DNA of 64,000 bases from Scleroderma bovista (lineage: Eukaryota; Basidiomycota; Agaricomycetes; Boletales; Sclerodermataceae): positions 62,001-126,000 of the forward strand of contig JAYMGJ010000017.1 in NCBI GenBank assembly GCA_037178675.1, written 5' to 3'. The notes beneath the pieces are model-generated. The model searched no databases. It saw nothing but the letters and a program-made list of their open reading frames with translations, and was not told the origin of the DNA. How positions within the stretch are numbered: the stretch's first letter is position 1; each line of letters starts with the position of its first letter. Below are positions 12,522 to 23,910 of this stretch, one piece after another. The position numbers were made by a program, and so were the translations under genes.

Positions 12522-12744
12522 ACCCAGGGTGAATATCCAGTGACCCGTAAGTGTTCCCACCGCGTGTTCTGTCTAGTCTGTAAACAAGTCTGCAGAGGTT
12601 ATTCACCTGCGTTGCCTTTCCATTCTTGCCAATCTTTGGCATGCTCCATCCGTGGACCAAGCTATCGGAACGGCGACGACAGGTTCTTGCGAGGCCATCT
12701 TGCTTGGAGGTTTTGCGATGAAACGTCTCAAAATGATTTACAAC
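12522..12744 (+). pseudogene. Glutamate decarboxylase relic (two partial exons)
   Basis: Two exon pieces separated by a normal-looking intron (12547-12595, GTAAGT...CAG) splice to EYPVTQ followed by a peptide containing [27 protein letters not shown] and FAMKR. This matches the conserved stretch of fungal glutamate decarboxylases ahead of the PLP-binding part of the fold (the family reads TATTGSSEAI at this place). The lysine Schiff-base region and everything after 12744 are missing, and the frame upstream of 12530 is not convincing. It lies in DNA that copy B lacks. Only about 60 codons remain, so it is a relic, not a gene. Confidence 0.65.
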
Positions 12745-14158
12745 GTAAGTCAAAGCATACAACATTCAATGATATGAACAACGTGAGCTTGAACAACGAT
12801 GGAGAGGTAGAAAATAAAGGCTACGGTCTAATAGAATGCAAATCACATAACACTTCAGCAGTGTCCACGCTTCAACCCAAGGTCAGCACTGCAGACGCAG
12901 TACCCCAGTGTTGCCCAATCCGACCGCCCCCAGTCCATGGGCCTATATTGAGTGCAGACGACAGCAAGATATACGTACTCTGGAGCTGCAGAACTCCGTC
13001 TTCTCTGATCGTCACACTCCGAAGTGTTCAGTTACACCCTTGGTTGATAATTCGGTGACTGTCATCATCACATATGATTAAACGATCGTTGTAGGTGTCT
13101 GAACTGTTTTCATCCAAATATGGTGCAGAGCCTCGTCAATACTCCCCAAGTACTAACGTCACGTTCGTGGGCTTGTAAATCGTCATGCTCACGCGAATCT
13201 TAGATCCAACGAGACACCAAACCTATCCATATTCATGGTTCAACGTTGCAGAAGGGTTGGAAGTAATTTGTGGTGACTGACAGCTTTCCCTACTACTTAG
13301 AATTGGAACTGAGCATGCGGCAGGGCCAGCCTCGCCCTCGACAAAACACCATTTGTCGTTTTACCCCTGGTCGTAGTTAAGAAAAAGACACATTGTTTAC
13401 CGGCGAGATCAAACGATCGCCAAGCCGATGGACGCGCCTTTCCACTGCATTCAATCGTGTTTGGCCGATCTGTTTATTCAGGAAGTTTCTTTTCAGTGCA
13501 AGTATCGTAAAGTCACCGCCAACCGTTCCATATGAAGAAGTCATGGATGACAACGATGCTTGTCTTTACAAGGGGCTGAGCGATATATCCTACTATGTGC
13601 GACACACTGCTACCTCCACAGACTTAGATCTAGGATCATTTTTAGTTTTTGTGTCGTGTCCGGTGTACCACCAACCCCCGAGGTTACAAAGGAGCTTTGT
13701 GGCAGGCAGGTTGGGTTCATCCGTGAGACGCATTGTAAATTTCGTGCTACTTGTCCTTCGACATTGTTCCTCATCGAACCAATATAACACGGGCAGTTCT
13801 GGCATGTGATATGCAGACTTGCTACAATATGTTCAGTAAGCCAGCCCTCCATCCTAGCACACGTATTCACAGTCTGATCTGCCCTAGGTGTCAACAATCA
13901 CCACGTTCTACACGGCCGGCCGCCCTGCATTCGATGGACAACATCACATTGGTTTGGCATACATAAACATAAATGAATATCATCCCAAGCTTATGGTCCT
14001 CCAGGAGAAGGTCGATCCTCGGTTCAAGGTCCCCGCAATGCATGGAACCCCGATGAACAAATACAAGGCTTGTTTGGAATCCTATTCTGCTAACAGGGTG
14101 CACTTTGACTTAAGGCGTCATCGTCGCTCGAACTTCAATGTATAGCATAGTGATTACT
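12745..14158. other. Non-coding region, partly shared with copy B
   Basis: From about 13008 the sequence aligns with copy B from about 24100, apart from an additional block of roughly 390 bp at about 13543-13929 that B lacks. Neither copy has a convincing gene: reading frames are not kept between the copies. Confidence 0.45.
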
Positions 14159-14417
14159 TGTGACGGACGGGACAATCGGACATTCGAGCTCGGCCGAGCT
14201 GTCACTAGACGCACTCATATATCAGACACACAAGTATGTCGCCATCCAAAATCTCCCTTCCGTCCCCTTCCGTCGTACCGTATAAAATAGTCGCTCTTCC
14301 CATGTAAAAATCCCCGGTCTTTCTCAATCCTATCAGAGACATCTGTCTGGAACTTTGAGTGAAGATCTTAGTGTGTCGGTATTCATAGTACCAACTACTG
14401 TCTAACGCCACATTACT
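14154..14417. mobile_element. Solo LTR (14159-14412) with 5 bp target duplication
   Basis: Copy A and copy B align on both sides, but A has 254 extra bases beginning TGTGACGGACGG and ending GCCACA, with the canonical TG...CA ends. TTACT flanks it at 14154-14158 and 14413-14417, while B has TTACT only once at the empty site. A TATA-like TATAAAATA lies inside, as in LTR promoters. No internal retrotransposon sequence remains, so this is a solo LTR left by recombination. Ty3-type origin is likely from the ends but unproven. Confidence 0.82.
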
Positions 14418-14807
14418 GCTCATCTAACTAACAATCCATGTCATACTATTGTACCACAAATGTGCTTGAATTCACGGAGTGGGGCTGTACTTTAGGAGAC
14501 GGTGACAGTTGCAGCCTGCCCAACAATGCGGCCTTGTGTTGGGATCGTCATTTTCGCTTTTGTTCTGTCCGCACCATGGACTCTATATCTCCATACTTTG
14601 ACGATCCCAGATATGCATATCAGTTATTTTCAAGATGCGGAGCGGTGTTGTCTGGGGCCGCTCAAATTCCCTTGTCTCGCAATTTAGGCGGTTCTCGAAA
14701 GCATAAATTTGCGATGTGCAGTGTGTGGAGAAATTTTATCAAGGAAACGGGACAGGTCTTTGATCATTCATGGTACAGCAAGCCTTGCAACTGTGGACTA
14801 CTCCTGT
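14418..14807. other. 3' flank of secreted-protein gene A
   Basis: No gene seen. It aligns with copy B (about 24850-25300). Copy B has about 60 additional AT-rich bases near 25140-25205. Confidence 0.45.
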
Positions 14808-15360
14808 TTAGAACTTATGAGGTTTCGAGTTTGGGTTCGAGTTTGGGTTCGAATTCGAATTCGGGTTCTTCGGTTTCTTGTCGTCCTCAGATTTCTTGTT
14901 GAGGCACTAGAAATCTTATCAGAACCTGCCAAATTGGACAATAGATATACTTACGCAAACTTGAATGGCATGACCGTTGCAAGAATCGCCGTTCGTGTCG
15001 GGGCTACAGGCGTATCTATAGAGTACATTAGCAATGAGCTATGAAACAGAAAAAGAGCAAGTAGTTACTCGACCCCGTCCAGGTGCAGACCGGTGAAGTT
15101 TGGCGCAGAGGTACAGTCAAGTACACCTCCATTGCACGGGTTTTGCGAAATCACTTGCTGGATGGCATTGCAAGACCCATCAAATACCTGAACTGGAATA
15201 CAGGTTAGCACAGAGTCTCCGAGTCAGGTTAGAATACTTGATACTTACAAACACCAGTGTTGGACTGGGCAATACCGTAGTCGTACCCTGGACATATCGC
15301 AGATGCGCATGCAGCAAACAATGAAGCAGCAGCAGCAGATAAGATGACTTTGTTGAACAT
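14808..15360 (-). CDS. Small secreted cysteine-rich protein, copy A
   Basis: Predicted 131-residue protein from four exons: 15249-15360, 15069-15192, 14955-15015 and 14808-14906. All introns are GT-AG of 48-56 nt and frames join exactly. The N-terminus is a typical signal peptide (about 20 residues, Ala/Leu rich, ending near ACASA). The mature part has eight cysteines; the last two become adjacent (CC) only after splicing. The spacing is not that of a hydrophobin. The C-terminal tail is Asn/Pro/Ser-rich with repeats of the NPNS type and ends KPHKF. A TATA box (TATAAAAG, complement of 15427-15434) lies about 70 bp upstream. Function unknown; an effector-like or cell-wall role is only a guess. 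Copy B preserves the structure. Confidence 0.75.
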
Positions 15361-16176
15361 GATGTTTTAAGTTGGTTGGAAGGGCGAATTCTAGCTTGAG
15401 GAAAACTTGGCATGATGGTTCGCCGACTTTTATACATTTTCTAGAGTATGTTCCCTCCTGCTCGACAGGCCCGTCCAGCTTGAAGTTACGGGGCGTGCTG
15501 CGCAGAATGAGTATAGTAGGCATCAGGAGACCGATATTGATGCGACCGCCGGTTAAAATTTATGGATAGAAAGTATAACCTACGGAATCAGAGCGAAACC
15601 GCAGCCTCCTCGTATTTCCTGCCTTCCCCGTCGAATGGGATCGGCTGGCAAATATGATGGACTGATGGCACAGTTTTACGGGACAACGTTGTCCCATGTA
15701 GTCGGCCACCGCTTGGGGAATGAACAGCCCCGAGACTACATACTAGAACCTCGCACACTCACTACTGGGATTTGCACTGTCCAGGGAGAGTGACATACCG
15801 TGATAACCGAAGGAAGCCTTATACGTACTAGGATCAAATCCAGGTCAGTTGTATCCCATTCGTCGGTCGCTGTTCCTCAAGCTCGTTCATTTGTAACTGC
15901 GGATAATGACGACAAAGATCTCCCGAGGACAACTTGGGAGCTTTAGAACCATCCCATTTTGGCTAACGATAGGAATTGGCCTTTTCTAGTTGATTTGGCT
16001 GATTTGTTGCAAATGAGCTTCAGTCAGGTACTATACTTGCAGTATATTGAATGCTGCGCATCGGAGTATTTGTTCAAGTTGAAAGCAGAGAGGACACCTG
16101 GCAGCACTGCTGGCACTTGTGATAAAAATGTTCCACTGGAATCACTGATGAAATCTGAAAGCTGCATCCTAGCAGA
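15361..16176. other. Upstream region of secreted-protein gene A
   Basis: Holds the promoter of the secreted-protein gene and DNA that matches copy B up to about 16080 (B: about 26580). No further gene recognised. Confidence 0.45.
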
Positions 16177-16266
16177 TCAACCCTACCGTGATAGGAATTC
16201 TGGAAGGAAAACTTGGCCGGGATGTGAGCGCTACAATGACTGCATTCTTAACAGCCTCGATTGATG
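16177..16266 (+). pseudogene. 3' relic of a second acyltransferase copy
   Basis: Ninety bases match the last codons and stop of the intact acyltransferase (10619-10709): both carry CCTACCGTGATAG, GGAAAACTTGGC and the run to the terminal ATTGAT. Single-base differences and a deletion shift the frame. It lies directly upstream of the 3' end of ABC copy B, the same arrangement as the intact acyltransferase followed by the ABC relic at 10921. The rest of the gene is gone. Confidence 0.75.
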
Positions 16267-16353
16267 TCTATTATTCGCGAAGCTGAACTCTATTGTTAGT
16301 TCACGAGAGGTGCTTGTGGTGGTAGAGGGTTCTGACAAATGCAACATAGCTCT

Positions 16354-19300
16354 CTACTTCAATAATTGCAACTGGTTGTACTCATAATAATCTCCTCTCA
16401 ATGCAAGCAACTCGTCATGGGTGCCAGCTTCGCTGACACGGCCATCCTTGATGAAGTAACTAGCAGGGGAGTGAGTCAGCCCGGTAAAAAAGAACATGAC
16501 CATGGTACTTGCATGCAATCAGCGTTTTGAATGGTGGATAGGCGGTGAGCGATAGCAATTGTCGTCCGGCCCCTTGCTGCCTTGTCAAGTGCGTCTTGCA
16601 CAGTTTTCTCTGAATTCGAGTCCAAAGCAGAAGTTGCTTCATCCAAGAGCAGAACTTTAGGTTCACGAAGAAGAGCACGCGCAATGGCAATCCGTTCTGT
16701 GCCAACAAGAGATCTGTCAATGATGTCAGAAGTGTGCTGGTGTCACTCACGCTTCTGACCGCCAGACAGCTGGGATCCCTTGCTGCCGACTTCCGTCTCA
16801 AAGCCACTACAAACTCCTTCAGAACGTGTCAACATCAAGGTCAAGTTCACCTTACTCCGGCAACGACTGGATAAAGTCAAGAATGTTGGCATCTCGGCAT
16901 GCTGCTTCGATGTCCTCCTGAGTCACGTCAGATATTGGCTTAGTTGCACTAAGCAGAATGTTGAAGCGGATGGTGCCAGAGTAAAGAGTCTGAAATAAAT
17001 ATGAAAATCAGTAACGCCCTACACACGACCACTTGCTCTGACATACAGGTTCTTGAGAAACGAGCGCAATCTGCTTCCTGTATTCTTGGACGTTGTATCC
17101 GTTGATAGGCTGGCCATCAAGCAAAACTTGACCGACAACGGGGTCGTAAAAACGCTCGATCATCTGAATGCTATAAAACAAATATCAGGTTTAGTCCTGG
17201 TAGTCTAAATGGACTCACACAGTACTCTTCCCACAGCCGCTCGCGCCGACAAGAGCAACATAGCTACCCGGTTCAACCGTGAGATTCAGGCCACGAAGAA
17301 CGCGAACGGTAGGTCTCGTGGGATATTGGAAGTGAACATTTTCCAAGCGTATCTGACCCTTAACATTTATCCCTGCCAAACTCTTCCCAACAGAAGAATC
17401 TGCCTTGATCTCCGGGACAGTGTCGAACAGTTCTATCATAAACGCAGCTGCAACACGAGCTGCCGACACGTCAGGAACGAATGAGAATACACCACCAGCC
17501 AGTATGGCCCCGAATGCCGTAGCCTAAAGCAAATTGGGTCAAGAAGGCTATCCAATCATCCTGTATCAGACAACATACGAACCATGAGTGTAATGAAGAA
17601 GGCTGTGGTGGATATTTCCAACCTAGAGACGAGTGTGGACCCGTACCAGAACACGAGAGCAATTGCCCAGGAACCAGAGGCCTGAGAAAAGCCAAAAATC
17701 ATGTTACTCCAGACGGATGTCTTGTTTGACATTCTAAGAGGTCCATCCAAGCTGCTGGAGTATAGCCTGAGGCAGTCTGCTTCACGAGTAAGCGAGGAAA
17801 CAGTGCGGATAGCGCCAGCAGCCTCGCATGCTAATTGCGCAGAATCTGCATGAGCTGCCTTGTTTTTTTGGTCTTTGAGTACAACGATGCGCTGGGAGGT
17901 GTGAGAGAAGCAGTACACTTGGAGCACACATGGACTCACTAGTTGAATGAAACCTGCTGAAAAGACAAAAGGTATGGTGGCTGGAAAGCAGAAGTAGTAA
18001 GGGTGGTGCATTGTACTGAAGAGGGAGAAACTGACCGATTCCGACAAGGGCTGGCTTCCAAGCGTAGGCTAAACTGACCACTGCACCGCCAATCAATGTT
18101 GTCATGGATTGGATGATGCTATTTGCGGAATCAGTGTCAGACAAATGCCGAATCAAAGACCATGCGTACATTCCAAGGGTCATCCCAGCCAGTCCATTGA
18201 CTTTCTGCGGGCAGCCGCTCACTTTTGCTGCGAGAACACCCGTCTAAAATGCCATTAACAAGGTCACCTTCGGGAGATCATGGACTAACATTATTTTCCT
18301 CTCTATCGAAGAATTGTACTAATCCAACTTGAGTGCATGTTATGGGCGAGAATAGAAATAAGCTCACTGTCTTGCTTTAGAATCGTGCGGAAGCTAAGCA
18401 TACGAAGCTTCGTCGTCAACTCGGCAGCAGAGAGGGTGAAAAAATAATCTCGGATCCCAACAGCAAAAAAAAAGATGATAGAAATGACGAAGATCCTAGT
18501 GATAGCTAGATTCAGCACATACGGAGTGTCTGGATAAGTCGTGTAGCACTTGCCATAAGGCATTCATGTTACCATCGTGGCGCCTTACAGCAGGATCAGG
18601 CTCCGAAAACCCGGAAATGGCGTTGCCTGGAACACATCGAAAAATATACTGACAAAACAGAACTCAAACTCACCATAGATGATACTGAACACTGGAGAGA
18701 ACATGCCACTCACTAACTGGGTTCAGTAAACTGTGGCCGAATATTGCCTTTAGAACTTACCTACTGCACAACCTGCACCGATCGCATACTTGCAATACCA
18801 TGGGCGGGCCAGACCACCTATACGCATGAAGAGATAAAGTAGGCTATAATCCCCTTTGCTGACTTCATTCTTATTCTTTTCGCCACTCTTCTCGCGGGCC
18901 AGGTCCGGCGTGACAGAATGGCCAGTATCGCGGCGACTAAGAGCCATCTCATCTCCACCAGCCTTCTTCGCATCGGAACCGCTGCCAACTGCTGTGTCGG
19001 CATCTATGGTCTGTGTGTTTTCACGAAGCTTCTGAGCTTGAACAAGGTGTGCGTATGTGCCTCCGTTACCAAGTAGCTCTTGGTGCGTTCCTTGCTCTAA
19101 AACAACACCCTCTCCCATCACGAAGATCTGGTCCACGTCTTTGATTGTAGAAAGTCGATGAGCGATAGAGATCGTCGTTCGCCCAGCAGACGCCTTATCA
19201 AGAGCATCCTGTACGATACCCTCGGACTGCGTATCGAGGGCACTGGTCGCCTCATCCAAGAGTAAGATTCGAGGATTAGATACGATTGCGCGCGCGATGG

Positions 19301-21384
19301 CAATGCGTTGTTTCTGTCCTCCAGACAGAAGGAATCCGCGTTCACCAACCATAGTATCATACCCTTGAGGTAGCTTGGTGACGAAATTATCTGCGTTGGA
19401 CTTAATACACGCATCCTTTATGAGCTTAAACTTCTCCTCGTCAGATGTGTGCTCGTAAGGGGAGCCAATGAGACCATGAGCAACATTTTCCTTGATGGTC
19501 GTGGCGAAAAGTACTGGTTCCTGAGATACGAGGCCAATCTGGGAACGAAGCCACTTTAGATTGAGTTCGGGTAAAGGAACGCCATCGAGTTTGACGGAAC
19601 CACTGAGGGGATCGTAGAAACGCTCGACGAGGGAGACGATGGTCGACTTTCCGGACCCAGAAGCACCCACAAGCGCTGCGGTTTTGCCGGCCTCGAAATG
19701 AATACTGACTCTGTTGAGGACGGGGGCATCTGGTCGAGTGGGGTAGCTGAATCGTACATCCTCCAGAGTGATCTCACCGACAACGTTATCCGGCCTGAGT
19801 CCTTCAGGGCTGGCAGAATCGATGTCGGGTACACGCTCGATAGTAGAAAATAGCCTTGCAGCTGCGCTACGGCCATGGGTAATGGCTATCGGTTTGTCAG
19901 ATGCCCGCACGACTAAATCTACAATGAACCCACCTTGTAATTCTGGTGGCAATGAAAACAAAGCGACGCAACCAAAGTGGATGGCCATGATGACGTTCAC
20001 GATCTGACCGGCATCCGCTACATGTCATAGGTGAACGTCGATGGCACGAGGCAAAGGCAATGATGATACATACCATGACCTTCGTTGATGAGAGTGGTAC
20101 CGAAATCAAATGCTGCAAAAATTCACATAAAGGTCAAGAACAGTGGCTCAACTCGTACCAAGTGCATAAGAAAAATTCATCACGGAGAAGATTATTGCAA
20201 AAAAGCATCCACTCCAAATTGCTGACTGTGCATCCACGAGGCGAATCTTGTTCATTTGCTTATCGAAAAGTGCTCCCAGCACATTTTGTGAATCGAAGGC
20301 TTGCGCGGTCCGGACAGTGGAAATAACCTCCTCAACAAGCGTACCACTCTCAGCTATTTGTTGAAGGGATTGCCTATGATTCGGCGAAGTTAGGAAACAA
20401 GAGGTATGAAGAATGAACCCACTCCATATACTTGGAAATAAACTTGGTTATGATGGCCCCGGTTATACCTATGCATGGAAGAATAGACGACATCGCAAGA
20501 GCGAGTTGCCAACACCGCGCATAAGCAAGGACAAGGCCAGTGGTAAAAGAACCAATGTATGAGAAAATGATGGCAACTTTCTCCGACATGCCTTGTTGAA
20601 CGAGATCTATCTTGTTTGAGTGCACACCATACGTCCAACTAAATTAAGCCTACGGGTGTCTGTTTCGATACGTGTCACCACTTCGCCAGCTCCGACTTTG
20701 TCAAAATACGCAATTTCTTGTCGAAGGATAGCCTGGAGGTATTGTTCTCGGATACGCTTGGTATTAACTTCCCCTGTGTATACCCACACACACATGTAGA
20801 CATAGGTACACATGAACAAGCCGAGGCCTGGCACGAAAATTAGATAGTATACACCTCGTAACTGATGAATGAAATACCAATGTAACAGAGATAGGATGCA
20901 TCCAAGGCGGCGTTTGTGCGGAGCTGGGTCGCTGCCGAATTGAGGTTCTCCTGTGCAACAGATATCGCTGTAGCGTTTCCAGATTGTTGTGCGCCGTAAT
21001 ATACCAATGCAACGCTACTGAACGTGACGAAGTCTTGGGTCAACCTTCCGAATGCCAAAGTCATGAGCGGCTACAAGTAAATCAGTTATGAAGTAGCGGG
21101 GAGCAGAGATGCAAGGGGAAGACCTGGGCAGCACCTGCCATTATAGCGCAGAGAATACCGATGGCATCAAGTGACAACTCAAACGGAGTTGAATACCTTA
21201 CAAAATGTCAGGAGAGTAAGCGAGAAAGTAAGAATATAAGCACTCACCGAAACAACTCAGTGAAGCCAACAGGATGGGCCGCGTCTGCCGACTTAGCATC
21301 GACCTGGGCATCATTAGGATTTTCCTTGTAGCGTTTCTCGTTGTCTTTGTGGAAGAATCCCTTCAGTTTGTGTGGAGAAGGCAT
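16354..21384 (-). CDS. ABCB-type full ABC transporter, copy B
   Basis: Second copy of the TMD1-NBD1-TMD2-NBD2 exporter, close to copy A along its whole length with the same exon pattern. Start ATG at 21382-21384 corresponds to copy A; upstream codons differ by indels, which supports this start. NBD1 keeps GASGSGKST (about 19645-19672), [27 protein letters not shown] and AHRLS. NBD2 keeps GASGCGKST (about 17223-17256), LSGGQK and [11 protein letters not shown]. Splice sites I checked are intact, including the GC donor of the last intron (16460-16512). Most differences from A lie in the linker after NBD1 and in membrane segments, which could change substrate preference (inference). Head-to-head with P450 copy B. 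Confidence 0.87.
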
Positions 21385-22347
21385 GCCAAAGTTAGGTATC
21401 TGTAGTGCGAATCCACTTTCTAGGAGTAGGCTGTTCTGCCACGATGGGTCAGTCGAGAAAAGTTGTAAAATACCCTCCCGCCTGCTGAGAGCGACCAGGG
21501 ATGCAGCGTGAAGATATGCCGAGGAAGAGGAGTACCGTACCAACAGTGTATCCAATCCAATTATATGTAATACATGGGCGGCATCATGACTTCGCTTGTG
21601 ACAACGGGTGCAGATAATAAATGATAGGCTTTAATGCAATCTCAATCCAGCCATTTTAGTCACACCTTTGGGCCTTCGGCATCGTGTAATTGGGGTGGTC
21701 GCCGTCCTGACTCCTGACTTCTGAGTCTCGGTGGTGCATGGACGGTAGTATAACCTGTGGACATCCTGAGTCAACTTGAGGATGTCGGAGAAGCCGTGGC
21801 AATCACCGAACCGAAGGGTCTAACTCGGCCCATTTAAGCGCCCTATTTATGGTTAGATTGCCCCTGAGCACCACCGAAGCTGTATGGACTCGAACCGAGC
21901 CCACCGTGAAGTCAATTTCCGTCCTCACTCACTCATGTACGACATGTAGAGGTGAGGTGAGGCGAACCGAAGTAGCAGGTCGGTGCCACCTCGAATCGTC
22001 GAACTTGAACGAAGTGAGGTCGAACGAGGTCGGCATGCAATTATCTTAGCCAATCAGAGCATCGCGCTTACCAGTAAAATTATGCAACAGGGTAAATGAA
22101 AACATTCTGTTCTGATGGTGATGTGCAACTCGCTAACTTCAATAGTGATAGCCCATGAGGATTTAAGTGAACCGTAAATGTCTCTTCCAGCACGACATAG
22201 TAATCAAGTCACTTCCAAGGCACTCTTCGGAGTTTCCTCGAGATGAAATCCACGTGGATGCTAGCCCAAAAGGGAGGATCTGGGCGAGTATAAATTTTAA
22301 CATGGTATGCTCGAAACTGAGAGGCGGCTGTCATCTACTCACTCAGC
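21385..22347. promoter_or_regulatory. Divergent promoter region between ABC B and P450 B
   Basis: 963 bp between start codons. The P450 side has a TATA box (TATAAAT at 22289-22295) like copy A. About 21600-22080 has no match in copy A and is rich in TTCGA/CGAAC-type words, possibly an inserted repeat. The block 22101-22213 is the reverse complement of A 6181-6289. Confidence 0.6.
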
Positions 22348-23910
22348 ATGTCCTTGTACCTACTAGCAACCGCGCAACTGTTAGCAGTGATCGTCTTGGC
22401 ATATGCAATTATCAGTAAGAAGAAACCCTCCTACCCCCCTCAGGTCCCGAGTATTTTCCCGTGGATCGGGTCTTTGGTTAGCTTCGGCCTCAGACAAAGC
22501 GAATTCTTGATAGATTGCATGTAAGTGTTGTGGCTACATGTGCTAGTCGTATATAACCTACAGCCATAGGTCGCAATATGGGCCAGTGTTCAAGCTTCTG
22601 ATGGGTGGTGGTCATATCACCGTTGTCGCGTCCGGGGAAGCCATCCAAAGCCTTCTTGTCGCTGAGCACGGTGCTCTTTCGTCCCGCAACCAAAACTACG
22701 CAATCCTTCGTCTTCTTGGAAGTGATTCTTCGCATGTTCAGATATTGTATGCCATTGCCATTCAAGAGCTCTTTCCCCTACTTGACAAGCGTCTTGCGAA
22801 GCGAACCTTGGGCGATGTCACACCGGGATTCGCTGAGGTGCTCTTCAACAGACTCAAGCCGTTCGCTAACTACCAGGGCTCACTCAGGCGGTCCCTTACG
22901 GAGCCATTGTATGTCGCGGCAAATGCCATTCTACTAGGAAGCAGATTCTCCCCAGACACCTACGATGACTACATGGTTTTCAATCACAGTCTTCCAAAAC
23001 GGTTTTCCATGCGTCCGTTCTGGCCATTCCCATCCAGCAGAGCCAGGGGACGGCTTCTGGAGCACATTTCCAAGTATATCGAGGATACAGATCCCGACCA
23101 TGATGATTACCTCGGAGCCAACATTGTCAAGACCTTCCGGAAACATAATCTTACCGGCAAGCAGGGAGCACCACTGATATTTGCGCTCGAGATAGCGACT
23201 CACATGAACATGTTTAACGTCGTTTTCTGGCTCTTCACGTGGTTACTGGCCGACCCCTCTGCTCTTGCCGCTGTACGCGATGAAATCGACAAGGCAATAC
23301 GGGAGGAGTTTGGAAGCATTCAGGGGTTTCTTGCCAATGCTAATCCGGAGAACCTGCAGTCTTCGTCCTTCGAACTCCTCCACTCCACGATACTGGAGGC
23401 AGCCCGTCTATCCGCTCTGTTGATCGGCGTTCGGAGTGCTGACCGCGATACTGATCTGAAGGACGGAGAGAGGGTGATCCCGATTCGAAAGGGTGAACAT
23501 GTGATCGCCTTGACATGGGGTGCTCATCGTGATGAGGGATTGTACCCCGATGGTGACAGGTTCATTGCAGATCGGTTCATTCAGAACAAGGACAAGGAGA
23601 AAATGGTGCAAAGTCCAGGCAAGCCGTACTTTGCTTTTGGGGGAGGAAAATATCCTGTGAGTTAATTGGTTCATGGCATAACGTGTCACGAAGACATCTC
23701 AATCTTTCATAGTGCAAAGGCAGGTTGTTGGCTGTTTACGAGATGAAAGTATTGGCCATCATATATTTTTCCCTTTTCGATGTGACACCTGTGCCACAAG
23801 GATACGGGTCATCGGAGTGGAAACACCCACAATTAAGAACAGAGACCATAGGAACTATCCATACGACGGAAGATGTCATTGTGAAGTTGCGTCCTCGCTT
23901 CAACTTTTAG
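22348..23910 (+). CDS. Cytochrome P450 (CYP7/CYP8-like), copy B
   Basis: Paralog of P450 A with identical exon lengths (22348-22520, 22564-23656, 23713-23910) and 487 residues. It keeps the N-terminal membrane anchor, the K-helix ExxR (EAAR), the same Asn-containing I-helix (HMNMFNVVFWL) and the haem motif FGGGKYPCKG with Cys423 assembled across intron 2. Differences from A are scattered substitutions with no indel in the coding region, which suggests both copies stayed under selection or that the duplication is recent. Some changes lie near the I-helix and could alter substrate fit. Pairs with ABC copy B; no intact acyltransferase is attached to this copy. Confidence 0.9.

Noticed and set aside
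14808..15360. Hydrophobin identity for the small secreted proteins, because they have eight cysteines.
   Set aside because: Hydrophobins need two internal CC pairs in fixed order; here the only CC pair is at the end.
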